38,992 bases of DNA from Phycisphaerae bacterium (GTDB lineage Bacteria; Planctomycetota; Phycisphaerae; Phycisphaerales; Phycisphaeraceae), in the NCBI GenBank assembly GCA_030426385.1, contig JAUHYI010000044.1:1-38992 (forward strand), written 5' to 3'. The stretch's first letter is position 1, and every line of letters begins with the position of its first letter. Of this stretch, positions 7,248 to 16,306 are shown one piece after another. Below the pieces are notes generated by a model. The model was not told the origin of the DNA and made no database searches. It saw only the letters and a list, made by a program, of their open reading frames with translations. A program made the translations under genes and the position numbers.

Positions 7248-9335
7248 TTAATCTCTAGGCATCCTTCGCCCTTTGACCGACGTCACCCCTCTATCATGCA
7301 AAACAAATGCCAGCCCACTAACCCCCGCCAACCATCGCCCCGAGGGACTTACTGCCATCCGCTTAAACTTCACCGGGCCCGGCCATGTTTCAACCTCGCC
7401 TGACGCCAAATCAATACGCCACAATTCATCCGACGACACATACGCAACGGTTTCATCCCCAGAAAAACAAAACGAATTGAACGCCCCAGATACCGGGTAA
7501 CGGCCTAAACTCGAACTCGCATCTTTCAAATCAGCAACCACATATTCTTCGGCCAACGATGCTTGCGTCCATCGGACTCCCAAATACCGACCGCGCGATG
7601 AAAGCTGAGCGTCACTGATACGAATTTCAGAATCGTCCGCTTTTTCACGATCAGTCGACCCATTCGAAAAATCAATCGTTCGTAATATTCCAGTCCCAGA
7701 TGTAACTCCAGATTCAACCCCAGATTCAAATCCATGCACTTCCAACACATGATCGCTACGCATGCGAACAATCATCTGGCCATCATGACTCATGCCCTTT
7801 GCCAATGTCGCGCTTTCTGAAAAACTCGAATGCGGCGGCAAGGCCGTCAGTGAATCCAATGGTGAATCCGCTGATAAATCCAATGACGAATCTGAAGACG
7901 AATCTGAAGACGCTTGCCTCATTCGCCCATCAATACCGTGAACATCAACAACTTCACCCATACTAGTGAGCACGCGATACACCGGTTTACTTTTTGGTTC
8001 TGCTCCCACTTGCTCTACCCGCGTCATCGCTGCATCAACCACAAAACCCCGCAACACACCCGCGTCAAATGTAAATGCAGACGAATCCTGAAGCTGCTTC
8101 AGATATCTCCATTCCCAACCGCGATCACGAGTATCCACCTTGGCCAGCGCTTCTTCCGCATTGCGGAAACGCCCTTCTTTAATCGCCAATTGTGCAAATC
8201 TTAGTTGATTTGTCACAGTCAACACATGCGCTATCTGTTGATACTTCTGCATATCCCGCAGCGATTCGTTGCTCTGTTGCCATGCCAATAAACCACCGGC
8301 CACCATCACTACCAACACTACAATCCACACCACCAGTTGCCGCCGCAACCGTCGGGCTGTTTTTACAATTCGGTAAACCGCGTCTGACTTGTACGCCCGC
8401 ACCGGACGCCCTTCAACATAACACCGCAAATCCTCGGCCAATGCGGCCACGCTGGCATAACGCGTCTCAGGATCAATCGCCAAACATTGATCAACAATCG
8501 CCGCCAACTCTTTAGACACGCCGGGCAAACTATCGCGAATCGATCGCCTTGCCTTAGTCATCAAGACTGACGGATCATCGTGCTCACGATCAAAAATCAA
8601 GGGCGGCTGACCACACACAATAAAAAATAAAATCGCGCCCAACCCGTACACATCCGTTGCTGGCGACACCGCTCGCTCACTATTCATTTGTTCCGGTGCC
8701 ATAAATTCAGGCGTGCCTCCCCCGTGAGTCAATCGATCATCGTGATCGCCATCGCTGAACCGCGCCGCCAATCCAAAATCCGCGATCCGCAATAACCCAT
8801 CATTACCCATCAATACATTGGACGGCTTCAGGTCCTGATGAATCACACCGCATCCATGGGCATACGACACAGGCCCACACAATGCCAACACCAACCGCGC
8901 ACTGTCTATCTCACTCAGTTCCCCGCGATCGGCCAGATAGTGTTCTAGCGGCACTCCTTCCACCAGTTCCATCGCAAAATAGCGCACGCCATCGCGATGA
9001 CCGGATTCGTACACACGCACAATCTGCGCATGCGTCAGACTTGCGGCCAGCACTATCTCCTGTTCGAACTGTCGCGCCCGATCTTCGCGACTTTCAATCG
9101 GCGACTTCTGTATTTTCAACGCCACCACGCGTTTGGTACTGATCTGTTCTGCCCGCCACACCGTCCCCATCCCGCCCGTACCGATCACCCGATCCAACCG
9201 ATAGCCTTCGATCTGACTGACGCGATCTTCATGAACAAGATCCAACTCGCCTTCGCGCGTCACCTCTTCCAACAACGATGCCAGTGCATCGTTGTCGCTC
9301 GATCGGATATTGTCGCCCAAAGAGTTAGTCACCAT
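7248..9335 (-). CDS. Membrane Ser/Thr protein kinase with short propeller-like sensor
   Basis: 695 residues from ATG 9335 (a GTG at 9338 directly precedes it). Counting from that GTG as residue 1: glycine loop GTGGMGTVW at 53-61, Lys75 in VALK, catalytic loop HQDLKPSN at 167-174, DFG 187-189, APE 214-216. One membrane helix spans about 335-353. The outer part has the RGWEWRYL motif and a few WD40/propeller-like segments, then ends at 696. Related planctomycete kinases often carry longer propellers, so the sensor looks short; the frame past the stop closes after ten codons. The usual HRD is HQD, so this is a non-RD kinase. Two in-frame 12-bp minisatellites add Ser/Asp- and Gly/Val-rich linkers. 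It starts 43 bases or so after the sigma gene. Confidence 0.92.
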   Translation of the reverse strand: MVTNSLGDNIRSSDNDALASLLEEVTREGELDLVHEDRVSQIEGYRLDRVIGTGGMGTVWRAEQISTKRVVALKIQKSPIESREDRARQFEQEIVLAASLTHAQIVRVYESGHRDGVRYFAMELVEGVPLEHYLADRGELSEIDSARLVLALCGPVSYAHGCGVIHQDLKPSNVLMGNDGLLRIADFGLAARFSDGDHDDRLTHGGGTPEFMAPEQMNSERAVSPATDVYGLGAILFFIVCGQPPLIFDREHDDPSVLMTKARRSIRDSLPGVSKELAAIVDQCLAIDPETRYASVAALAEDLRCYVEGRPVRAYKSDAVYRIVKTARRLRRQLVVWIVVLVVMVAGGLLAWQQSNESLRDMQKYQQIAHVLTVTNQLRFAQLAIKEGRFRNAEEALAKVDTRDRGWEWRYLKQLQDSSAFTFDAGVLRGFVVDAAMTRVEQVGAEPKSKPVYRVLTSMGEVVDVHGIDGRMRQASSDSSSDSSLDLSADSPLDSLTALPPHSSFSESATLAKGMSHDGQMIVRMRSDHVLEVHGFESGVESGVTSGTGILRTIDFSNGSTDREKADDSEIRISDAQLSSRGRYLGVRWTQASLAEEYVVADLKDASSSLGRYPVSGAFNSFCFSGDETVAYVSSDELWRIDLASGEVETWPGPVKFKRMAVSPSGRWLAGVSGLAFVLHDRGVTSVKGRRMPRD
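7696..7731. repeat. Three 12-bp tandem units inside the kinase gene
   Basis: Units CCAGATGTAACT, CCAGATTCAACC and CCAGATTCAAAT are contiguous and in frame. They encode an ESGVESGVTSG-type linker on the minus strand, between propeller segments. Confidence 0.75.
7851..7910. repeat. Five 12-bp tandem units inside the kinase gene
   Basis: Units begin at 7851, 7863, 7875, 7887 and 7899; the last two (CGAATCTGAAGA) are identical and the others differ at a few bases. On the minus strand they encode four-residue repeats SSDS, SSDS, SLDL, SADS, PLDS. The frame is kept, as expected for a tolerated extracytoplasmic linker. Confidence 0.8.
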
Positions 9336-9381
9336 CACCCATAATTACCCCATTCGACCGCAGGCCTTGCACACAAATGCG

Positions 9382-10116
9382 TTAACCAGACAGAATTTTC
9401 TTGAAATGTTGAATTTCTTCCTCAACATCATTGGGGTCTGTGACATACTCCAAAATCACCTGCCGCAGACATCGCACGAACTTGCGTTTTCCCGTTAACG
9501 TGATATTCGACACGGCATTAGTTGCTTGCAAATTGTACTTCGCCGCCAATTCTTCAATCGCAACAGGCTCCACACCATGCAAACAAGGCTCTAAAACCCG
9601 TGCCGTAAAAATCGCCCATATGTCCTGGCGATTTTCTGCCTCACATTCCTGCTTCGTCCTCTCCACCACACTTGCCAATACCTCACGCACCCACGCCACA
9701 TCGAACAGCTCCGGTGCGGACATCCCCTTGTACTCGCACTGACCATGCACCTCCAAATCAATCAGTTCAGTGACAACGCCCCGACGCCGTTGCCCACGCC
9801 AATGGTCACGCACATAGTTTTGCAAACACGCAAACAAAAAACTGCGAAACCGCCCGCGTTCCTGTTTGGCCTTCGACAACAGACCCGCTTCCAATATTCG
9901 GTCCGTAATAAAATCATGCACCAATTCTTCCGCCTCGTGACTTTTCACTTTATGAGCACGAACCAGATATGCAATTAATGCCGGCCGATACAAATCCAAC
10001 AACCGTGTCAACCGATCATGAAAATCCGGATGGTTCTGATCAGCAGCCTGAAAAATCGACGTCCATCGGGTCGTTGGTAGTGCGCTGGTTTTATAATCAC
10101 GACCCGATTTATTCAT
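9382..10116 (-). CDS. Planctomycete ECF-type sigma-70 family sigma factor
   Basis: 244 residues from ATG 10116 (a TTG two codons upstream is unlikely). The N-terminus has TTRWTSIFQAA, a phrase seen in the ECF groups of planctomycetes that pair with Ser/Thr kinases. Region 2 is around EAEELVHDFITDRIL and RFRSFLFACLQNYVRDHWRGQRRR; the region 4 helices lie near the end (KYNLQATNAVSNI...KRKFVRCLRQVI). It would direct RNA polymerase to its own promoters in response to a signal. No anti-sigma gene is seen; the kinase that follows by about 43 bases is the likely input. No good Shine-Dalgarno is visible. Its leader contains a strong G-quadruplex motif. Confidence 0.88.
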   Translation of the reverse strand: MNKSGRDYKTSALPTTRWTSIFQAADQNHPDFHDRLTRLLDLYRPALIAYLVRAHKVKSHEAEELVHDFITDRILEAGLLSKAKQERGRFRSFLFACLQNYVRDHWRGQRRRGVVTELIDLEVHGQCEYKGMSAPELFDVAWVREVLASVVERTKQECEAENRQDIWAIFTARVLEPCLHGVEPVAIEELAAKYNLQATNAVSNITLTGKRKFVRCLRQVILEYVTDPNDVEEEIQHFKKILSG

Positions 10117-10248
10117 AGCCAATGGTTCACAAACTTTCAGAATTACGATTCATACACAAACGGATGCGAAGATTCCGTATCTTTCAGGAACTGCACAGGA
10201 TGGCATAACGACCAACCCTTCTGCCACAAAACATATCCTAACACACCT

Positions 10249-10308
10249 CCCCGCCCCCCCACCCGCCCCCTCTCTCCTCACCTCTCACCTCACCTCTCAC
10301 CTCTCACC
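10249..10308. repeat. G-quadruplex motif plus CTCAC-type tandem repeats
   Basis: On the minus strand 10270-10249 reads G5-C-G3-T-G7-C-G4, with one-base loops. Next to it 10281-10308 is made of CCTCTCAC/CTCAC units that run into the last codons of the AraC gene. The whole block lies upstream of the sigma gene on its sense strand. Nothing else recognisable is found between 10117 and 10296. Confidence 0.8.
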
Positions 10309-11271
10309 CAGCGCACCTTCCGACGCCCGCCCACGGCTTCGCCAGATATTTGGAGCCATGCCTACGTGTCGTTTGAATTGTTGCGACAAATGGTAAGGCG
10401 AATCATACCCCAGCGCATCAGCCACTTGCGTGACTGTCATCCCTGTGTTCGCCAACATACCCTGCGCTTTTCGCAAGCGCAGCTGCACATGATATTGCTT
10501 AGGCGCAATGCCCACCTCATCGCAAAATGACTTGCGAAAATACGAATACGCCACCCCAAGTTCATCCGCCAATGCTCTTACATTCAGCGACAAATGCGCA
10601 CGCTGTGCGATCAACAACTGCGCCCGACGGACCGCACGACCGATCGCGCTGCTCACGCCAGTCATCTCCAGCCCACCACACCGCAACATGGAATACATAT
10701 GCATTCCCAACGTTGACAGATCAACGCGACGTTGTCCTCCATTTTGATTCACCCACCGATGGATACTTTCAAAACAACTCAATAGATGTACAGCATCATT
10801 GGCCATCACTATCGGCCGATCCGCTCGCAACAAACCATCACGATGCATCCGATCCAACACTGGCCCGCAACCTTCAATCCAATGCTCAACCCAACCCGTG
10901 GTCGCATCAGGCCTATACCGATGCCACACACCAGGCAACAACAAAATCACCTGGCCCGCACTTACCGATTCAACAATCTCAACACGTTCACTATCGGGAT
11001 CGCTTGCTTCTCCTACGCCCGAACCTTCACACACACCGTCGTGTTGCCCTACCAGTGATTCAAACTCTCCTTGTCCCTCGCTGATAAAAATCATCTGATA
11101 CGCATGCAACACACGCCCGCGGGCAAACGTAAAATCATGATCCGCTGGATGACGCCCAGACGGATATCGCTGCCCTGCCCGCACTCGTGTACAACCAGCC
11201 GCTGTGATTTCCATCCCCCATTGATCAGCCAAACCCGTTTCCGGCAGGTATCTAAAATAGTTTTTTTGCAT
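10297..11271 (-). CDS. AraC-family transcriptional regulator
   Basis: 324 residues from ATG 11271 (MQKNYFRYLPE), a common start in planctomycete AraC proteins; a GTG at 11310 would add 13 residues. The N-terminal half is a cupin-like sensing domain (YPSGRHPADHDF, LLLPGVWHRYRP). An acidic 30-residue insertion at about 75-104 breaks it. The C-terminus has two helix-turn-helix units at about 228-250 and 278-300, with GYDSPYHLSQQFKRHVGMAPNIWR as the second. It is the last gene of the leftward carbohydrate run, 89 bases after the symporter, and probably senses a sugar and controls that run. Confidence 0.9.
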   Translation of the reverse strand: MQKNYFRYLPETGLADQWGMEITAAGCTRVRAGQRYPSGRHPADHDFTFARGRVLHAYQMIFISEGQGEFESLVGQHDGVCEGSGVGEASDPDSERVEIVESVSAGQVILLLPGVWHRYRPDATTGWVEHWIEGCGPVLDRMHRDGLLRADRPIVMANDAVHLLSCFESIHRWVNQNGGQRRVDLSTLGMHMYSMLRCGGLEMTGVSSAIGRAVRRAQLLIAQRAHLSLNVRALADELGVAYSYFRKSFCDEVGIAPKQYHVQLRLRKAQGMLANTGMTVTQVADALGYDSPYHLSQQFKRHVGMAPNIWRSRGRASEGALGER

Positions 11272-11360
11272 AGCGCATTTATTATATGCCAATGCATAAC
11301 CGCGATGCACCGCTTAGCATCGAACCAGCCGCAACAGTATCACGTTGAACGCACCGCGTT

Positions 11361-13073
11361 TCACGCGCGACGTTTACCCGCGTACACCAGTAATCCTCCC
11401 ACGATCGCCACAAACCCGCCGACAAACAAAACCCCTAAGCGTTCATCCATCGCCATCCCCGGCAAGGCCATCATCAGCAACACCAACCCACCAATGACCA
11501 TTGAAAAACTGCCCAGAATTACCAACTGCTGCGCATCATTGCCTTCACCGATTTCCGTCGCAAAATCAACCGGGCGATGCATCTTCTCAAAAAATGCACC
11601 GGCCTTTTCGCGATAGGCCTCTTTTTCAAATCGCCAGAACGGCACCGTCGCGAGATACGCCAACGCACCGATTCCCACATTCCAGAACACCTTGTCCGAA
11701 AACGACCATTCCCACAACAAACCAATCGCCGACGGTATTGCAGCCACACCCACACTGAACATCGCCGCCCAACTCGGTGACCTTCGCACAAACATGGCGA
11801 GCAACATCGGCACCGCCAACGGCATCGTCAACACCGCACCCAATGTCAGCATGTGTTCGAATACACCCTTGCCTTCCTGGCTCACGAAATACAACGTGAT
11901 CAACACGATGATCACGCCAAACAACAATGTGAACCATTGCCCGCGTCGTAACAGCTGCTCCCCTTCCACCGGCTTGCGTCCAAACAACCGACAGGCCAAC
12001 GGATAAATATCACGCGTAAAAATCGCCGCATTGCGATTCAAACCCGTATCCATCGAACTCATCGTGGCCGACAACATCGCCACCACCATCAACCCGATCA
12101 AGGCCTGTGGCAACAGCTTAATACTCACCAGTGCGTACGCCGCTTCCGAGGGCTTGGGTAAATCAACAGCCAACACATCATCCATATACAACATCCGCCC
12201 CACCATCGGCGGGATCATCCACACAATCGCACCCACCGTCATCAAGCCTGCCCCCAACCACGCCGCCTTGCTTGCCTCGCGACCATCTTTCACCGAAAAA
12301 TAGCGCACCGATGAATTGATCGTGTTGTAGCCGATCACGTTTTTAATCAACATCGCTGCCGCCCATACCATCGTGTATTGTCCGCCGAATTTTTCCACGT
12401 CACCATTGAACAATGAAAAATCTTCCGCCAGTTCACCTGATGTACTGCGTTCGACAAAAACATCCCATCCCCCTACCGCACGCAAAGCCAGGTACCCGAT
12501 CAACAACGTAATCGGGATCAACACCAGCGCTTGCAAAAAATCGCTCGACATCACCGCCCAACTTCCGCCTGCCACCGAGTAGATCAACACCACCAACCCC
12601 ACCAGAATCACCACCGCTTCGATCGAATAGCCAAACACCGCCGACACAAAAATCGCTAAGCCATACAACCATAGCGCCGCATAAATCAAGCCCAGCACAA
12701 TATTGATCCATGCATAAAACTGCTGCGTCGCAGGCCCAAACCGTTCCTCAACCACTTGCGGCACCGTGATCGTTCGCATCTGCCGAAACCATGGAGCCAA
12801 CCAGATTGCATTAATCACAAACCCCACCGTGTTGGCCAGATAAATAATCGATACGGACCAACCACTATCAAACGCCGCACCCGCAGCTCCTGAAAATGTC
12901 CACGCGCTAAACGCCCCCATAAACGCACTCGATCCCACCAGCCACCACGTCCCCTTGCAACCGCTACGAAAATAATCACTCGTATCCCGATTGAGCCGAC
13001 GCATCACCAACCCGATCGCCACCATCAACAACAGGTACACCCCGATCACAATATAAACAAGCGTATGATTCAT
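11361..13073 (-). CDS. Sodium/solute symporter family (SSS) transporter
   Basis: 570 residues from ATG 13073; AGGA lies about 13 bases upstream. The protein has many hydrophobic segments (about 13-15), starting LVYIVIGVYLLLMVAIGLVMRR. It has the SSS-type stretches TWWLVGSSAFMGAFSAWTFSGAAG and ALIGLMVVAMLSATMSSMDTGLNRNA. SSS members move sugars, sialic acid, amino acids or organic acids into the cell with sodium. Position among the sugar-acid genes suggests it imports a mono- or oligosaccharide product; the substrate cannot be read from sequence. Confidence 0.93.
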   Translation of the reverse strand: MNHTLVYIVIGVYLLLMVAIGLVMRRLNRDTSDYFRSGCKGTWWLVGSSAFMGAFSAWTFSGAAGAAFDSGWSVSIIYLANTVGFVINAIWLAPWFRQMRTITVPQVVEERFGPATQQFYAWINIVLGLIYAALWLYGLAIFVSAVFGYSIEAVVILVGLVVLIYSVAGGSWAVMSSDFLQALVLIPITLLIGYLALRAVGGWDVFVERSTSGELAEDFSLFNGDVEKFGGQYTMVWAAAMLIKNVIGYNTINSSVRYFSVKDGREASKAAWLGAGLMTVGAIVWMIPPMVGRMLYMDDVLAVDLPKPSEAAYALVSIKLLPQALIGLMVVAMLSATMSSMDTGLNRNAAIFTRDIYPLACRLFGRKPVEGEQLLRRGQWFTLLFGVIIVLITLYFVSQEGKGVFEHMLTLGAVLTMPLAVPMLLAMFVRRSPSWAAMFSVGVAAIPSAIGLLWEWSFSDKVFWNVGIGALAYLATVPFWRFEKEAYREKAGAFFEKMHRPVDFATEIGEGNDAQQLVILGSFSMVIGGLVLLMMALPGMAMDERLGVLFVGGFVAIVGGLLVYAGKRRA

Positions 13074-13166
13074 AATCGGGTCACTTCCTGGAACTCGAAC
13101 TAATGCACATAGCGCCCTCGTTGAGTGAGCGACGCACAGCGTTGCGTTTTACCTGTTTTTCAAAGC

Positions 13167-13197
<31 letters not shown>

Positions 13198-13200
13198 CTA

Positions 13201-14445
13201 TCAAGGCTTCACCAACGTACCATCGGGCAGGCGTGCCTGCGTCCACTGAATCACTGAGGGATCACATGGATATTTCTCTGCCAGTTTTTCATCCACATCA
13301 ACACCGATCCCCGGCTGATCATTCGGATAAAAGTAGCCTTGCCGAAATTCCGGACACCCTGGAAATACTTCACGGGTGATCTCGGTGAACGGCTGCAATT
13401 CCTGCACGCCGAAATTCGAACTTACCAGATTCAAATGCAAATTTGCCGCATGACCGATCGGCGACACATCGCCCGGGCCATGCCATGCGGTGCGAATTCC
13501 AAACGCCTCGGCAATTGTCGCCACCTTGCGCGCAGGCGTTAATCCACCCATCTGACTCACATGCATCCGAACAAAATCAATCCATCGATTCGCCATCAAC
13601 GGCAACCACTCATTCGGATTATTGAACAGTTCACCCACCGCCTGTGGCGTTGTTGTGTTGTGCCGCATGTGTCCGTACCACGACAAATCTTCCGGACTCA
13701 GTGCGTCTTCCAAAAAAAACAAGCGATAAGGTTCCAACTGTTTCGCAAACGCGATCGCATCACTCGGCGTCAACCGCTCATGCACATCATGCAGCAATTC
13801 AACCTCATTCCCAAACGTCACCCGCACGTGTTCCATTGCTGACAACGTCGACCGCATATACATCTGCGGATCGTAATACGCACCATCCAGCGCACCATCA
13901 GGACGGACGCTCGCTGCAACCGTCGGTCCACCATAGGCCAGGCCTCCCACTTCACCAGATTGCCGCGTGCCCACCGCACTACCGCCGAAACGTATCCGCA
14001 CATGCCTCATTCCCTGTTCGATTTGAGCTCGCACATGATCGGACAGCTCCGCCAAATCACAGCCATCCGCGTGCTGATAAACCGCAGCCGCCTCACGCAA
14101 TTTTCCACCCCACAAATCGTACAACGGCATCCCCGCACATTTCGCTTTGATATCCCACAACGCCATATCAATCGCACTCACCGCGTTGTTCAACACCGGC
14201 CCATTCCGCCAGTAACCATTGAACATCATCAGCCGCCACAGTTCTTCGACGCGCCCCGCATCACGACCTAACACCAACGGGCGCAGATGATCGACCACTG
14301 CCGAACGCACCGCCTGGTACCGCTGCGTAAATGTACCGCAACCCCAGCCATACAACCCCGGCTCACTTGTTTCCACCTTAACCACCAACAGGTTTCGCCC
14401 CATCGGTGCCGTCAAGATCACGCGAACATCACGAATAGCAATCAT
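13201..14445 (-). CDS. ManD/RspA-type sugar-acid dehydratase (enolase superfamily)
   Basis: 414 residues from ATG 14445; the ATGA overlap with the upstream gene and an AGGAG nine bases upstream fix this start against GTG 14454. NGYWRNGPVLNNAVSAIDMALWDIKAKCAGMPLYDLWGG is close to the ManD signature. Metal ligands Asp220 (LLHDVHERL), Glu246 (FLEDAL) and Glu272 (GELF) are present, as are His222 and His322 (AWHGPGD). The family removes water from mannonate or gluconate-type acids to give 2-keto-3-deoxy acids; some members have very low activity. It would act in the cytoplasm on an oxidised sugar or uronate product. Exact substrate is uncertain. Confidence 0.9.
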   Translation of the reverse strand: MIAIRDVRVILTAPMGRNLLVVKVETSEPGLYGWGCGTFTQRYQAVRSAVVDHLRPLVLGRDAGRVEELWRLMMFNGYWRNGPVLNNAVSAIDMALWDIKAKCAGMPLYDLWGGKLREAAAVYQHADGCDLAELSDHVRAQIEQGMRHVRIRFGGSAVGTRQSGEVGGLAYGGPTVAASVRPDGALDGAYYDPQMYMRSTLSAMEHVRVTFGNEVELLHDVHERLTPSDAIAFAKQLEPYRLFFLEDALSPEDLSWYGHMRHNTTTPQAVGELFNNPNEWLPLMANRWIDFVRMHVSQMGGLTPARKVATIAEAFGIRTAWHGPGDVSPIGHAANLHLNLVSSNFGVQELQPFTEITREVFPGCPEFRQGYFYPNDQPGIGVDVDEKLAEKYPCDPSVIQWTQARLPDGTLVKP

Positions 14446-15314
14446 GACCAACACTCCTGCGAGAGCATCCCGCGCATGGCACGCGATGTTTGTTCCACCG
14501 CATGACGCCTGGATCTTTCTGTCGCATCACTGTTTTTCCAACGCGCATGCGTCGGCTCAGCTGTCATCGGCCCATCGTAACCAATCGCCCGCAAACTACC
14601 GACAAAACCTGCCAAATCGATAACCCCACTCACGCCTGGCAACTCACGCGAGGTCACCACCTGTTCGTCCATATCAATACCAGCCAGCGCATCATTCACG
14701 TGCACCACTACCACTTGCTCCGCGCACAATCGCTTCAAATCTGTCACCGTCTCCCCCGCGCAATGCCAATGAAAGCTATCCAACATTAAACCCACGCCAT
14801 CACCACAGGCATCTACCATTGCCAACATCTGATCCATGCGGTGAACAAATTCATACGGCTGCCCGGCCCGACGCGTGCGCGGCGACACATATTCCAAACC
14901 CAATCGCAATCCAAAATCGCGCAGGATTTTCATCGCCTGACTCACGCGCGAAACATGCTGCTCCATCGCCGCATCCATCGCCATCGTCTTATGAAATGGC
15001 AGCACCACCGTCGAGGTGCGTACGAATCCCAATTGTTGCGCTAACTTCGCCAAACGCGGCAATGCGGCAATCCCATCGGCCCAGGCTTCATCATCAACCC
15101 CCATGTTTTTCGGCAACAACGAACAATACCCGCGTGCCAATCCTGCGTCATCCATCGCATCATTCAACGGACGTACACCGCTCTGCTCAATCGCATCAGC
15201 CCATCGATTGATCCGAAAATCCACGCCATCAAATCCATAATCTCGCGCCAAACCCACACTCGCCATCGGCTCGCAATCTACACCAATCAAATCTGTCATC
15301 AGGCTCGCAAACAT
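14442..15314 (-). CDS. Sugar phosphate isomerase/epimerase-type TIM barrel
   Basis: 290 residues from ATG 15314, with GGAG eight bases upstream; a TTG nine codons earlier is less likely. The fold is the xylose-isomerase-like (AP endonuclease 2) TIM barrel. Candidate metal ligands are the Glu in LRLGLEYVSPR, Asp and His in GLMLDSFHWH, His in VVVHVNDA and the Glu in PMTAEPTH. Such proteins isomerise or epimerise sugars or inositol derivatives, often next to Gfo/Idh oxidoreductases. It overlaps the dehydratase gene by ATGA, so the two are made together. Specific reaction unknown. Confidence 0.88.
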   Translation of the reverse strand: MFASLMTDLIGVDCEPMASVGLARDYGFDGVDFRINRWADAIEQSGVRPLNDAMDDAGLARGYCSLLPKNMGVDDEAWADGIAALPRLAKLAQQLGFVRTSTVVLPFHKTMAMDAAMEQHVSRVSQAMKILRDFGLRLGLEYVSPRTRRAGQPYEFVHRMDQMLAMVDACGDGVGLMLDSFHWHCAGETVTDLKRLCAEQVVVVHVNDALAGIDMDEQVVTSRELPGVSGVIDLAGFVGSLRAIGYDGPMTAEPTHARWKNSDATERSRRHAVEQTSRAMRGMLSQECWS

Positions 15315-15344
15315 CAGGCACTCCAACCCCTGGTTCCCCAACTA

Positions 15345-16262
15345 TTATTCGCCCGCGCCACGCGCCTGTTCAATCGTACGCACGTCTGGCAATGACACCA
15401 AACCAGAAAACGCAGGCACCACTTGGCCCAACTGTTCGGCCACATACTCCGCATAGATACGCGCACCGTGTTCGTTGTAATGCGTGTTATCAACTTCCCC
15501 CTCGCGCGTAGGATGCATAAACAAACAGCCATCCATTCCTAATTCGTTCAACAATTCTGCGCTGTAGTCATTCAAACCAATGACCGAGACATCCATCGCC
15601 TCGCCGACGGCAATGGCAGCCTCTGCCCACGGTAAATTTTTTCGCCGCACTTCATCACGAGAATTAAACGACCGACGTTCCATCGCGGTCACGATCACCG
15701 GCACCACACCCGCACGCCTTGCGGTGGCCACATAGGTCCGCATGTTATTCCGATACCAATCCATCGGTTCATGACCGATTCCCTCACCCGGCAACACCTC
15801 CGGCACCACGCCCGCCTGCGTTTCACGATGCCAACCTTTATTGGGTATCTCATTATGACCAAACTGAATCAATACATAATCCGGCTTCGGCTCAACATTC
15901 AAGGCCTTGTGCCACAAGCCTTCCACGATATAACTTTTCGAGCTACGCCCACCCTGTGCCAAATTCGTCACGCGCACCGAACCATCCACCATATAGTCGG
16001 ACAAATACTGTCCCCAGCCACGCAACTCCACGTAGCTCGCGGACATTTTGCCCGGCAAATACTCCTTCACCGTCGAATCGCCCACTATCAATATATGTAG
16101 TGGCTGAACCGCCGAACCCGCTGGTGTTTGATCATCATTGTCTGCCCGAGCATCGTCAATGAATACAGGCGAACCTCCCAGCAACACCGCGACAAAAATT
16201 AACACGGCCTGCATGCGACTGACCCACAACATCCGCACACAATATTGGTTCACCTTTAACAT
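15345..16262 (-). CDS. Exported SGNH acetylesterase (rhamnogalacturonan acetylesterase-like)
   Basis: 305 residues from ATG 16262, AGGA about nine bases upstream. A signal peptide covers about residues 1-40. The SGNH blocks are complete: Ser63 in IVGDSTV, Gly105 in QGGRSSKS, Asn137 in QFGHNE, and Asp258/His261 in DNTHYNEHG. The closest family by pattern is CE12-like rhamnogalacturonan acetylesterase. It would remove acetyl groups from a polysaccharide or oligosaccharide in the periplasm or outside. It is 30 bases ahead of the isomerase gene and 44 behind the dehydrogenase gene, so co-transcribed. Confidence 0.9.
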   Translation of the reverse strand: MLKVNQYCVRMLWVSRMQAVLIFVAVLLGGSPVFIDDARADNDDQTPAGSAVQPLHILIVGDSTVKEYLPGKMSASYVELRGWGQYLSDYMVDGSVRVTNLAQGGRSSKSYIVEGLWHKALNVEPKPDYVLIQFGHNEIPNKGWHRETQAGVVPEVLPGEGIGHEPMDWYRNNMRTYVATARRAGVVPVIVTAMERRSFNSRDEVRRKNLPWAEAAIAVGEAMDVSVIGLNDYSAELLNELGMDGCLFMHPTREGEVDNTHYNEHGARIYAEYVAEQLGQVVPAFSGLVSLPDVRTIEQARGAGE

Positions 16263-16306
16263 GTTTTTTTCCTCGCAAACAAAATGCTACATCGACAATC
16301 ACGTAA

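Noticed and set aside
7696..7910. CRISPR-like repeats
   Set aside because: Units are contiguous 12-mers without spacers and are in frame inside a kinase gene.
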